Shown here one piece after another: positions 42,631-53,998 of a stretch of DNA of 64,000 nucleotides. Numbering within the stretch: position 1 is the stretch's first letter; each line of letters starts with the position of its first letter. The stretch is from Zasmidium citrigriseum. Lineage: Eukaryota > Ascomycota > Dothideomycetes > Mycosphaerellales > Mycosphaerellaceae. The notes below the pieces were generated by a model. It searched no databases. It had not been told where the DNA came from and saw only the letters and a list, made by a program, of their open reading frames with translations. The translations under genes and the position numbers were made by a program. Location of the stretch: positions 186,001-250,000 of the forward strand of contig NHNW01000039.1 in assembly GCA_002786025.1 (NCBI GenBank), read 5' to 3'.

Positions 42631-43266
42631 GGTTGGTGTTGGGTGGGGGGTGTGATTCCATGCTGTACGTCTGCAGTCAGACGGTTCTCCTCTCTAAAGT
42701 TGACCTGTCAGTTTCATTCAATTTACAGATTCCAACATCTCACTTGCGCGTACCTATTCCAGTCCAAGCATGGCGGTCACTGATCCGTACTAACCACACA
42801 CCAAGAGCCAAAGAAAGGATGTGCAAGTCTTAGACAATAATGATTAATCTGTGGAAATAAGATGATCTTTTTCGTCACAACTCGTTTGGCCGTCCACGCC
42901 GAAAATCAGAGGCCAGAAATGATGCTGTCGAAAGAGATGACAAGATAATATCTCCCATATTCACAGTTGTCGGTCGTGTGCACAAGTAAAAAGTTCCCGG
43001 TGAAATGCCTTTCCATAATCCCCTTGCCTATTCAAAACGCCGTTCGTCGCCATGAGCCCGTCACTCTCTAAAATGTTGGAAATCTTTCGTATCAGGTATC
43101 GGTTGGTTGGAGAAGGGTGTCGTAATCTCTCGTCCCATATCTATGTCGTGAAGAGCAAGATGTGAGACGCAGGTCTACCTCTAGCTGTGGTCCAGGAGTA
43201 GAGGTGTCGCGTGCTGCGGGCGCGGGAAGAAAGGATGCGTCCGCAGAGAAGCAGGCGGTGCTTCAT
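42631..43266. other. Convergent interval, two 3' UTRs
   Basis: AT-richer than its neighbours, as 3' UTRs often are. No gene supported. Confidence 0.45.
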
Positions 43267-45091
43267 TTAGTGGTCCATAATCTTCCAGCCTTCTCGTAGT
43301 ACTGTTCGACCGAAGAACATGGCGCCCAGAATGACACCACATCCGGCGAGTGCGACGCCGGTGTACCATGCGCAGCGAATGCCATGAAGCACATCGGCCT
43401 GGGTCTTGCCGTGGTTGTTGACTTGTACCTCGACGGTACCAGCGATACCGAGAGCGATGGAGATGGAGTAGTTGACCATGGTGTTGACCAGGGATGCTGC
43501 GAGCCCTTGATGTTCTCTTGGCATGTGATTCGAGAGAATGACGGTTCCTGCTGGGAAAGACATATCCATGCCTGTGAAAATATTAGCACATTGTTTGATC
43601 GCAGCTCAGTGCGTCTTGCTTACCGAAAGGCATGATCAAAATCGCGATGAACATCTGTGCCCAGTAGGTCTGGTGTGCTGGCTGAGTCGCAGTGATGAGT
43701 TCACCAATGAAGAAAGCCACCATGGCAATCATCATCGTAAACGCCACAGGTGTGTGGGTAAGCATGAAACCGGTGGCACCCGCTGCAAGGAGACCACAGA
43801 CCAGAGCAGGCGTGTACTGAGCGGAGACACTGAGAGGAGAATGGCCACGAATCTCCATCAGGAAACGCCAGGAGTAGTAGATCCAGATACCGAAAGAGCC
43901 CCAACCGATACCCACAAGAGCCATGGTGTAGGTGACGGTGCTCGACATGGCGCGAACAGGAAGAATAGGCGAAACGGCACGAGCTTCGACCCAAACGAAT
44001 GCGACGAGCGAGAAGATACCGATGATTAGAATGAAGTAAACGTGTGGCTGACCCCAGCCGAAAAGAGGCCCGTTGTTCCAGGCGACGTTGATGAGAATCA
44101 GGCCAATGACTCCGAGGAAAGAGCCAGTCCAGTCCATTCCAGGCTTGTTCGTCCTGCCGGCGAACTGAGCATCGTGAGCAAGAGCCTTGGGGATGATGAT
44201 CACAGAGAAGGCCGAAAGAGCCCAAGCGGCAATGCCGTAGCTCCAGAATGCCCATGGCCACCAGGTCAGTTGAGCAAAGACGCTGGAGAACAGAGCACCC
44301 ATGACGAAGCCCCAAGGAGCCATGGCTCCGAACAAGGAGAACACGATGTTCTTCTTGATTCCAGGTGGGTATGCGCGACCGAGCAGAGCGAGTGCATTGG
44401 GTGCCAGCAGAGCAGCTCCAATACCTTGGAAGGCACGGCAAACGTCGAAGAAGACTTGACGGCCGACATATGCGCTGAATCCGGCAAACGCTGACCAACA
44501 TCCCAGGAAAAAGTATCCAAAAACGAAGACTCGCTTGTGTCCAAGGATGTCGCCCATTCGTCCAGAAATGAGAATGAACGTTCCCACGGTAAGCGAGAAG
44601 GCTGCTGCAAACCATGCCTGCTCGCCTGGGTTGTGTACGTTGAGGCCTTTCGCGATAATGTCCATTGGTGCAATGGATTGACCGAGACCAGCCAGACCCA
44701 TAAATTGTGCCATGATAACGACGCCGATAAAGAGCGTCTCGTGGAACACCGAGATGTTCAAAGGTTGCGATTGTGGCGGCGCTGGTGTTGACGGAGGGTC
44801 AGGCGAAGGCGATACCATAAACCCAGTTGATTCGAAGTCGTCTTTCATTGATTCGGGATTCGATCGCATCATGCTGGGGTCCATGAGAAATGAAGTTGAC
44901 CTTCCCCGTCCACTGCTGTAAATTGCTGGAATCTCTGGTACTGATTCTCTGCTCTCATCCCACATGCTATCGGCGGCGAGTGAGTCGACTCTTGACTGGA
45001 GGGAGATATGTCGTGACTTGTACAGTGAGGTGCGCGTCGAGCTGGAGTCAGTGCCATCCCGATTGGGAGGCGGATAGTCTGGAAGAACCAT
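43267..45091 (-). CDS. MFS drug/boron exporter, DHA2/ATR1-like
   Basis: Two exons (43624-45091, 43267-43571; intron 52 nt) give 590 aa. The ATG at 45091 (MVLPDYPPPN) is chosen over more upstream openings because the earlier residues look like leader translation. About 110 hydrophilic, Ser/Pro-rich residues come before the membrane part. Motifs: FHETLFIGVVIMAQFMGLAGLGQSIAPMD (the ATR1-type TM1), FAAAFSLTVGTFILISGRMGDILGHKRVF (motif A), VCRAFQGIGAALLAPNALALLG (motif B) and GFVMGALFSSVF. About 13-14 helices can be counted, fitting the 14-TM DHA2 group. Yeast ATR1 exports aminotriazole and borate; filamentous fungi keep many paralogues, so the substrate is unknown. The cell site is the plasma membrane. 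Confidence 0.9.
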
Positions 45092-48000
45092 GTTGATGGT
45101 GTAAAGTAATACTAGGAGCTGTAAGTATGGGTTTGGTTCGATGTTGCTCGGACGACCTCGCTCGGATGAGGAGGGATGGGAGGGAACATACAATGGGATT
45201 ATGAGTGATAAGTCAGAAAGGAAGGTCTCGTGAAGTGTGTCGTTGCAAAGAGTGGCCAACGACAACTCACGAGGGTGCTCGATTCCAGACACATGCGCTG
45301 GTCGATACGCCGAGACGAGAGAGAGGCAGGGCAGGCAGGTGGTTTTGCTCTGGCAAAGCGTCCCTTGAGCGTCACCCTAACTCTGGCGCAGCGCAGCGCA
45401 TCTGGGCGATGGCTAGAGCGCGTCGTCGATACGCCCCTAGTTGTCATCGTCGCTCTCGAAGCCGCCGGTACGCCAAAGAGGAGAGCCGCGATAAAATTGG
45501 GCCAGCAATCTCATAACGGTTCGTGCATCTTGCGTTTCTGGACAGAAACGGTCGCCCCAGCCCTTCTTGGGCCAATGACGGGAGGTGTCGTTGGCGAGCA
45601 CAACCCAATGTGGAAAAGACGGCTCTGTCGCTAGGACCAAAAGCTTTGATGAAGTGGCTTGCACGTGAGAGGCTACTGCCTGACAATCGCATCCCTGAGT
45701 GACATCTGGCGGGCGGCAACGTGGCATGCTAGATTCCAGGTCTACGAACGTGGTGGAATCTTCATGAATTGCGCGGCGATGTCAGAGAATGGTTGGAATC
45801 ACTGCAGGTAAAGCTCTGGTGGATGGCGGCCGTCAGCTGCTGGGCGGCTGTTGTGTGGTTGTTTGGGAGGTGGTCGTGTTTAGCCTCGCAAACTCGCGGC
45901 AGGAAAAGGAGTGTGGAGGCTCTCCCGCAACCTTAACTATTTCCTCATGCCGATCGGATTCAGATTCCCAAACCGCCGCCGTCGCGTTCTCGCGCTGCCG
46001 TTGATCTCCATCTGGACGACGTAAAAAGGCAGCTGCCCCCGCGTGCGATCCTCACTGCGGCGTGGAAATGCCCTTTTGCGACGTGCCGTCAGCCGGGCAT
46101 CTGGTAGCAAAGGCGTGAAGTTGGTGATGGAATCTGGGAGGACCCAAGAACCGAGGACTGCCGCTGTGGGCGAACGCAAGAGATGCAGGAACCGGGCAAC
46201 TTGCATGGGGCGGAAGAAGCTTAACGCTGTCAGCTCCTCCTCCACCACCACCTCCTCTTCTCAGATCGACTCCTTCTCGTCATAACGGAGCTTGGTCCAC
46301 CAATCGAGGCGACCAGCACCACGCCACAACCTCTCGGTGTCGGCAACATCCGCTCCGCCCTGCTGACATGATGGTTGCATTCTGCTGCACTGCACCTTGA
46401 CATGTTGTAGGTAAAGATTCCATGAAAGATCTCTTCGAAGTTGGACTTGGTGAGCAAGCTGTTGGATTCTTCTTGTCTTGACGTCGGATCAAGATCTTGA
46501 CAGTTCAGGGGTACCCTGCAAATCCGCCGCTACCCCTGCCAACAGCGCGACAGAGAAATCGCGATGAGGCTGTGCAACCTCCATCATCAACCACTTTCAC
46601 CACAACTGCTCTGTTGGTCAATTTCCCAAAGTCTTGGCCATCGCATTCCCACGGAAAGACGTCTCCTTCATCTAGCCTCACAAGGCAGCTGCCCAGCTTC
46701 CTACAGCCATCATGCCATATAGCGCTTGTGCCGCCATGCTTTGCACCGCAAATGTGACATGCCACCGCAACCAAGAGCTTCTGAATCATGGCTTGCATAT
46801 CCAGAGCGTGGCCAGCGTGGCCAGACGTGCTGGGCAGGAGAACTGGAGGTCATGGCTCGTGTGGCTGTAAGCTCGTCAACGGAACCACGTTTCTCATCCC
46901 CAATTCTCCGTTGATTCTCTCCGCACCTGGGTTCGGTTGCTGGCTCGTGTGCCACGCATCATCAAGGCATCTGACGCTTCGGGCTTCTTAAAACTTCTAG
47001 ACGCCGCGCATGACGAGCAAGTTCGGGAGTCTAACTGCGTTTCAGGAAGACGCCAAGGCGTGAATGACTTCGAAGTTCGAAGTCCGCCTCTCGCGTGGCA
47101 AGGAAGCCAGCCTGGCGCCAAAGGTTTCCAAGCAAGCCATTTTCTTCGTCACAGCAAGCGCCGGCCACCACGCTGGTGCGATACCTTCCAGGCTTCCAAA
47201 CACCAGAGGGCTGGGTCACACCACGGACTTTCGAGAAACGTAACCAAATAATGGCCAGCTGGAGCACTTGCGAGACTCGCACGGCGTCAACTCAGCATTC
47301 GAGCAGGCCGAGAGGATGATTGACGGAAGCGCTTTGTCGAGCGATGACACGGCATTGTTGTTACACCCAGAGGCATGATAAGACCCGGATGTTACAAGCC
47401 CGTCGCCTTTCGACAGACAGAAGCCTGCGATATCCCAGAATCCGGACATCTCAGCCATGTGGTCCTCGGAGTTTCACGCTTTGAAGGTCTTGTGCGGCGC
47501 AACGATGGGTACAGACTTCACGGCATCTGGATCGGCAGAACAAATTGAACAGGCTCCGCACCGCGAGGCCGTCCATCCGGGATCGCTTTGCGATGTCTCT
47601 GGGACAATCCAGCATAGCATTACTAACATCGCGAGCTCTTGCGGCTACTGTGCAGCAGTCTCCTGCTGGAAGTCGTCGTGGGCAAGTCTCAAGGGTGTTA
47701 TACCTAATTGCCCACACTTGGTAATCGTATATCCCAGAACAAAAGGGCTAGACTTAACTACTTACAAGTCTCATCTCGACTATGTTGACATAGGATTATG
47801 GCAGGACAGCGATCGCGAATCCAGCTACGAACGGAAGCAGAAGTTCTGATCCACCAGATCTCTTGGACCTTATTACATTATGAATCCCCGTCTCAATATC
47901 TCTTCATTGCAGAAGGAAGCCCGACAGCTCGCGCGTAGTCTCGAGCTATCTCCTACGCTGCTCAGAATTCCTCTCGTCCGTTCTACAAGCGGGGCATAAG

Positions 48001-48162
48001 GTCTAGACTTCAAGCACACCTGCCTCAGTGCAAAGGCAATTACGACGGCCAGAGCACTGATCGAAGCCTCCAAAAGTACTATAAATGATGCTGCTTCAAA
48101 AAAGATCACACCCCGGTAACGCAGCTCCCATACAGCATCCGAATTTCTCGTGACCAGCAGCC
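45092..48162. other. 3.07-kb stretch without a supported gene
   Basis: The longest gap in the window, divergent between the MFS pump and the GST-like gene. Every frame above 90 codons (for example 45230-45634 plus, 46505-46798 minus, 47457-47849 plus) lacks homology I can see, has Ser/Arg/Cys-rich composition of noise and is matched by antisense frames. There is a CT/ACC-rich patch at 46228-46262. No tRNA, transposon ends or repeats were found. It may hold regulatory DNA, a non-coding RNA or a gene too short or divergent to see. Confidence 0.5.
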
Positions 48163-49256
48163 ATGTCATCTCTGCCACCCGTCATCGCTTGGGACTACCG
48201 TAAGTGACATTGACTTTCTTGAACACAACGATACTAAGATGAATGTTCTCGAAGAGTTCGCTCCCAACTCCCAAAAGTCTCGAAACTACCTATACGCGAC
48301 GCAGACTCCCTTCAAGATCTGCGAACAGCCCTTCTTCATACCCCGTCCCATCCTTCGCAACATCGGTATTACCTATCGTCGAGTCCCAGTCCTGAGCATT
48401 GGAAAAGATGTCTTCCCAGACAACGCCAGCTTCATAGACGCCATGCAAACACTGCTCGAAAAGCAGAACAAAGGCCTGAAACGTCGAATTGACGACCGCG
48501 CGTATGAAGCCTGGGGCTATCGATCGTTCTGGATTGCTTTACCCTGCGTGCCGCCGGACTTCAACACGAAGCAGTTGCAGAACGATCGGAAGGACTTGTT
48601 TCCGTTGTTTGGGCGACCAGATTATGCGAGACTGCAATCGAATGCAACTAGTGAGTTGAGATCGTTGATGATCACGGTTGAGGAGGAGTTCTTGAAAGAT
48701 GGAGGGCCGTGGATTACAGGGAGTGAATGTGGCTTGGCGGATATTCATGCTATGTGGATGATCAAATGGGCTTTGAAGACCTTGAGTATGGAGAAGCAGC
48801 CCGGGCTTGGGAGGGAGGATTTTCCGAAGGTGTACAAGTGGTGAGTTAGTTATCGAGATGCCGGGGAGGGGAAACCATTGAGCTGACTTCGATCTCAGGG
48901 TGGAAGGTCTTCCAAACCACGACGAAGAGGTCGAAAAGAACGACAAGATCCCAGAGGAGCAGGCTCGAGAGAGTATCTTTGGCTCGGAGTATGCCATGCC
49001 AGATATTGGCATCGATGAGAAGGATCCCCTTGGATATCAGGCGGGAGAGGAAGTATACATCGAGCCAACTGATGCCGAGCCAGGTCAGCATCCTCAACAT
49101 GGCAAGCTGCGAGGTCTCGATCACAACAAAGTGGTGATTGAGTTGGATAATGGCCTACGAGTGCATTTCCCCAGAGTTGGCTACATCGTTCACCGGGCGA
49201 AAGATGCGCAAGGCAATTCGATACTCGAGAAGCTGAAAGAAGCTGTAGGGCTATGA
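48163..49256 (+). CDS. GST/thioredoxin-like protein with C-terminal beta domain
   Basis: Three exons (introns 48200-48254 and 48841-48898) give 326 aa. Exon 1 is MSSLPPVIAWDY; the splice adds the start of the thioredoxin fold (FAPNSQKSRNYLYATQTPF), then CEQPFFIPRPILRNIGITYRRVPVLSIGKDVFPDN (the cis-Pro and loop of GSTs). The GST C-terminal helices follow (RSLMITVEEEFLKDGGPWITGSE, LADIHAMWMIKWALKTL). The last 90 residues (DPLGYQAGEEVYIEPTDAEP, HGKLRGLDHNKVVIELDNGLRVHFPRVGYIV) look like a small beta-barrel such as an SH3-type domain, which is not part of normal GSTs. The acceptor of intron 1 (GAAG) is not ideal, although an ACTAA branch site sits 16 nt upstream and the frame is right. Glutathione use is not proven. 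Confidence 0.8.
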
Positions 49257-49642
49257 GCAGATCGCTTAGACATGTGACCTACGGCCTGTACTTATTCCAA
49301 CACTCTGAGGATTGAATCAACGCAGTGCAAACTATCTCAATTCTTTTAAAAGGACTAGGTACACTTGAGCGATTGGCTGTCTGCCATTGCAGTGTGTGTT
49401 ATTATTACGCGAATCCATGTGCTGTAGTGTTTTTGTGCTGTTCCCTCAAACGCAGTACTAGTGGTATCATGCAAAACAAAGGAGACTCTCTCAATCAATT
49501 CCCTGACGAGCTTTCCAGAACAAACGAGTTGGGTATCTCTCCGCAGCTTGCCAACGCCCGAAACGGCAGTCGTAAAGCCTCATCTGAACGTGAATCCGCT
49601 TTTTGTGAACAATCTCGATGAGGCCGAAGGGTCTCCGGCCGT
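49257..49642. other. Convergent interval
   Basis: Two 3' UTRs; no gene seen. Confidence 0.45.
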
Positions 49643-52600
49643 TTAGACCTGTCCTTGGAGGACGGGGTTGCCGCGGCCGAGGGTGGTGTTGGTTTGATCA
49701 CCAGTTACATCTGCGCCAGAACTTAGTCCAAGGTCCTGATTCGGCTGGAAAGCATCATTCACCTGGTTGGCGAAGCCGTTGGTGGTGGGCTTGCCATCAA
49801 GCGGCGCATCACCACGAACACCACCCTGAGTGACGTTGTGGGGCTTGCGACGTGGCTCAGAGACCTTTGGGAGGTTCGTCGACTCCTTCGCGGTGCCAAT
49901 GGAGAAGACTGGGGACTCCCACTTCTCGCCCTTGGCTGCGAGCTCCTTGTATTCGGTGGCCTTGGTCGAAATTCCGCCGGGCAGCGAGATGTTCTTGAAG
50001 ATACTGTCATGCTGCGTCATAGCGACGTTGACCTGAGAGGTTGTTAGCATATGTGACGGAGAAGGGCATCCCCAGAGATTTGTTGCCTGTCCAACATGTG
50101 GAACGGCCGTTCCATCCCTCGGACGAGGCATCAAATCTGGGGATAGCAAGCGTCGATGAGACATACCTTGGTGTCCGCGGCCTTGGCCTTGACCTCTTCC
50201 TTCTTCTTCTCGCCCTTCTGCATCTGTCTCTGGAAAGCGTTGAAGTATCTCTGGTAGATGTTCTCGATATTCTCGGGATCAGGGTTATTCTTGGCTTCCT
50301 CGGCAGCGCGGTCGGCCTCTTGCTTGACGGAGAAGAGCAATCCATCGAGCTGGTGGACGTTGTCGCGAACCTGCTTCTCGACGGCCTTCTGAATGACTGG
50401 ACGAAGGACCTTGAGCGCCAATGGCTTGAACAAGCCAAAGAGCAGCTTGTGGTTGGACTGCTTGACCTTGATGGCCATGTTCTTGATGTCGACGTTGACG
50501 GCCGTGATCTTGAAGAAGTGGTTCTTGTCGCTCTTGTCGGCAGTCTCCATGGCCTGGAACACGTAGTTAGTGGCTCAGTCGGTCTTGCAACAACGGGGAT
50601 AGCATGTCCGGGGGTAGGATCTTCTCACGTACCACCTTGAAGCTGAGGCCAGTTCCACCCAAGAAGATATCAACCACACCCTTATCCGTAATACCAGGAA
50701 ATCCTTGCTTCTTCTTGACGTAGTAGGAAACATCCTTGAGGTCCATTTGCACGCCAGACACGGACAACATGACCTTGTTCTTGTTCTTGTTCTGGATGCC
50801 CTTGCGTCCCCATCTCCAGTAGTTATCGCTCCTATTGAAAGTAAAGGGCAGAAGGTCAGTCTATGTCTGATATGCAAAGGCATGGCTTCGGCCATTCAGA
50901 CTTACCCGAATTCCATCTGGTTCGGTGCCAGGTTATCTCCCTCGATGACAAGGTTCTCGACCACTGGAAGCTATTAGCGTTGCACAGAGAAGGGTGCGAG
51001 ATTGGAGATTATGGTACGCACCAGCATCGATCTGACTGTCAGAGAACTCGATTCTCGGGATTGGGATGTATCGGATGTTCTCGAAGAACGCGGGTAGGAG
51101 AACTTCAGTCAAGTCCTTGATGAGGTGAGGCTTGAACTCTGGCTTTCCGTCCGCGTCGTTGCCAAGATCCTTGAAGAGCTTGTCCATTGACAAGGCGAAG
51201 GCCTTGTTCTGAGGGTCTTGATCGAATTGGTCCGCGAGGAACTTGACTTCATCAACGATGCGGTCGGTGTGATTCTTGTAGCGCTCACGGAGGAGGAAAT
51301 TGCCGTGATCGTAGAGGCGATTCCACTCCTCGTTCGACTCGTCCTGAAGGACGTATCCCTGCTCTTGGAGGCACTTGCGAATGAAGCGATCGGAGTCGGT
51401 GAAGAAACGCTTGAGCTCTGGGTCGCGGTCCGCATCGGTATAGATCTGGTTGATTGAGTCGAACAAGTCATCGAACGAAGTGGAGTTGGCAAAGCGTTCG
51501 AGGAGAGTCTTGAGATCAGTCAGCATTGGCCGACTTATCTCAATGAAATCTAGAAATACGCACCCTGAGGTCAGCTTCAGCAGTAGTCAACGAATCCTGG
51601 CTATGGGCACCTTTCACGGCTCCTTGGCCTTGGCCGGCGACGTTCTTGGTGTGGCCAGTATACTCCTCGGCCAGGCGCAATAGGGTATCAATGGCCTGCT
51701 GGTCTGTGGGAATGATTAGTACTGCTCAAATCAGTGGTCCATCCGGTACCTACAGTCCTCGTGGCCCTGGATCTCTACGATCATCTTCTTCAGGCGGTAG
51801 ATGATCTGTTCCCGGCGCTCCTTGGGCATCTTATTCTTGAAGTATTCCCTCGTGCGCTCGCGGTACTCGCGCATCTTCTGCTTCTGGTCCTCATCCATGT
51901 TGTCGGAGACTCGGTTCTTCAGGGTACCTGCGGCGGCACCGGCGCCCGAAGCAGCATCTACGCCAGAAGCAGTGCCCTTCTGTTGGTCCTGCGCAGCCAG
52001 AGCAGCGGTATCAGCGGGGTCGCGTGAGCCTGCTGGATGTGCGGCTCCGGACGCGTCACCAGCGGCGTCCTGGACGTCCTTCTTGCCAATTGGAACCTGG
52101 GACTGGATTTGCTTCTTGATGTTGTCCTTTGAGAGGTCCGGCGCATCGTGCCAAGTGTTGTCTTCGGCGGGCGCATCGATCTGAGCGAGCGTCTCGTCAT
52201 CTGGCTTCACCTTGGAAGCGGCCTTCTGAGCCGTATCGCCGGCGATATCTCGAAGAAGTACGACTGCATCACTAACTGTTACGAGAGTCAGTGGCTTGGT
52301 AGGATGTGCAAATTTGGGGATTCGGCAACTTACGCAGCTTGCGGAACTGGCCATTGGTGATCATCAGTTGCCCAAGAGTGCGCAGGCCCTCGAGAGCCTG
52401 ATTGCCGTGCTGCTTGGCGGTGTCCTTGTCGACTGGAGCATTGACGCCCTTAGCGTCACCGGCACCAATGGCCTGCGTCTGCCAAATGAAGTCCTGCAGA
52501 AGGTTGCCTTCGTTCTTCGACAGGAGAAGCTCCTTCGACTTCTCGATCACATCGCGCAAGTCAGCCACAAGCCTCTGGCCATCAGCCGAGAGCTTGGTGT

Positions 52601-52834
52601 TGGGCTTCTGAAGGTGCTGCCATTCGAGAGCAGTGTTCATCGCACGGTCGCTGCAGCAGTCGTAAGTCTTTTGCCCCTCATTGTTCACCACTTCCTGGGT
52701 ACTCACATTTGAGAGTTGGATGGTGCCTTGCCCTTGGCGAAGGCGGAGTAGATGCCATAGAGCTGCAACTTGGCGTTGACATCCTTCTCCTTGACTTTGA
52801 CGTCCGTAGGGACGTTCACTGCCTTGGAAGACAT
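49643..52834 (-). CDS. HAM1-like (DUF4449/BPI-like lipid-binding-type) protein
   Basis: Nine exons: 52707-52834, 52334-52650, 51754-52275, 51564-51703, 51022-51508, 50906-50963, 50633-50831, 50167-50553, 49643-50032, with all phases closing, give 875 aa from the ATG at 52834 (MSSKAVNVPTDVKVKEK). The N-terminal part is helical (ALEWQHLQKPNTKLSADGQRLVADLRDVIEKSKELLLS, LLQDFIWQTQ) with an Ala/Asp-rich linker, then TLLERFANSTSFDDLFDSI, ELKRFFTDSDRFIRKCL, YIPIPRIEFSDSQID, and a beta-rich section (VVENLVIEGDNLAPNQMEFG, VMLSVSGVQMDLKDVSYYVKKKQG). The C-terminal part has VNVDIKNMAIKVKQSNHKLLFGLFKPLALKVLRPVIQKA. These are HAM1 N- and C-terminal domains, related in fold to BPI-like lipid-binding proteins. 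The role is unproven; a lipid-binding function at a membrane is inferred. Confidence 0.9.
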
Positions 52835-53998
52835 GTTGGTCGATTGAGAGACCTTAGTGGCGGCGACTTCGCGTCGGGCAGCTGATTCTGACGGAGCTGG
52901 TTTCTTCGATTCTTCAGTTGTAACTTGCGACGGAGACTGGGCGTCCGCTGGAGAAGCGTGCTGTTGAGCAGGTAGCTTGTTTGCTTGGGGTTGGTCGACA
53001 GCCGACTTCTTGTGAGCACGTGCCGAACAGCAGCGACACTAACGCATGCGGAATATGGGGTATCTCAAGGAAAGGTATTCGGGATGGATGCGCACACGAG
53101 TTGCTGATGGCAGAGTGTGCGTTGCTGGAAAGGGGATGTTGTTTGTTGGAAACAGAGAAAGAGAAGTCGCAAGGTTTGTGAAATGGTCACCGCAGTCCAG
53201 CGCACAGACAATCATCAATCAATGGCAACCGCATTACATCACCGCGACGACGGGCCAGGTGCACCTTGCGGCAATCTCGATCTTCACACGGCCTCACCTC
53301 ACGCTTCAGGCCTGGTGAACACGTACCAGTCCTGTAGCTTCTACCTTGGCACACTCTCCTCCTCACCGCGCCAGCGCCAGCAACGCGGCAGCGCGCATGC
53401 CCTGTTTTCGCCCACGCGAATCGCCTGCAAGTTCACAAGCCTGCAGGGTCAAAGCTCGTTTCTTGTCGTCATCACCCTCGCATATCGGTTGATCCCAATT
53501 CTTTGTTTCTGCTCTCGTCACCATCACGTCGTCTTGAACAAGTCGCCGCTTTCATATGAAGGTACATTGTCCTCCGCTCGATCGCTTCGATCAGGCTCAG
53601 CTGGCCTCCGAGGAACGCAATCGTTCATTGATCGTTCGACGACGTTCCCTTGCCAACCAGATCTCAAACGGGAGAGCGCCTGGGGAAATGAGCACCGGCC
53701 ACTGTGGCTGAAGTGTTTCGTCCAATCGATCGTATCCTTGCAAGCATCAAACCTTAAATAAATGACAACTGTGGCTTTGCTATTTTCCCTTGAGCGAAGA
53801 ATTGCCGTCGTTTGGTTCCCAGGGGCTCCACGACTTGATGACGTCCTGAGCTGGAAGTGAACGCATGCGATTGACACGAAGAATGTTGGAACAGCTCTCA
53901 TACATCGATGCTATCGCAGCAATTGGAACTTTGGACGATACGGATTATTGCAGGTGAACTATTAACATAAGTCTGAGCCTTGAAACAATGACAAGTTC
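52835..53998. other. 1.16-kb gene-free interval
   Basis: Upstream of the HAM1-like gene and downstream of the AAA ATPase. Several plus-strand frames (for example 53117-53761) look like noise. No features named. Confidence 0.45.

Noticed and set aside
43701..44615. 304-codon minus ORF in another frame of the MFS pump
   Set aside because: Overlaps the transporter's exon 1 on the same strand; the other frame carries all MFS motifs.
47873..48178. 101-codon minus ORF with a hydrophobic helix beside the GST-like gene
   Set aside because: Overlaps the GST start codon on the other strand and has no known relative; kept out for lack of support.
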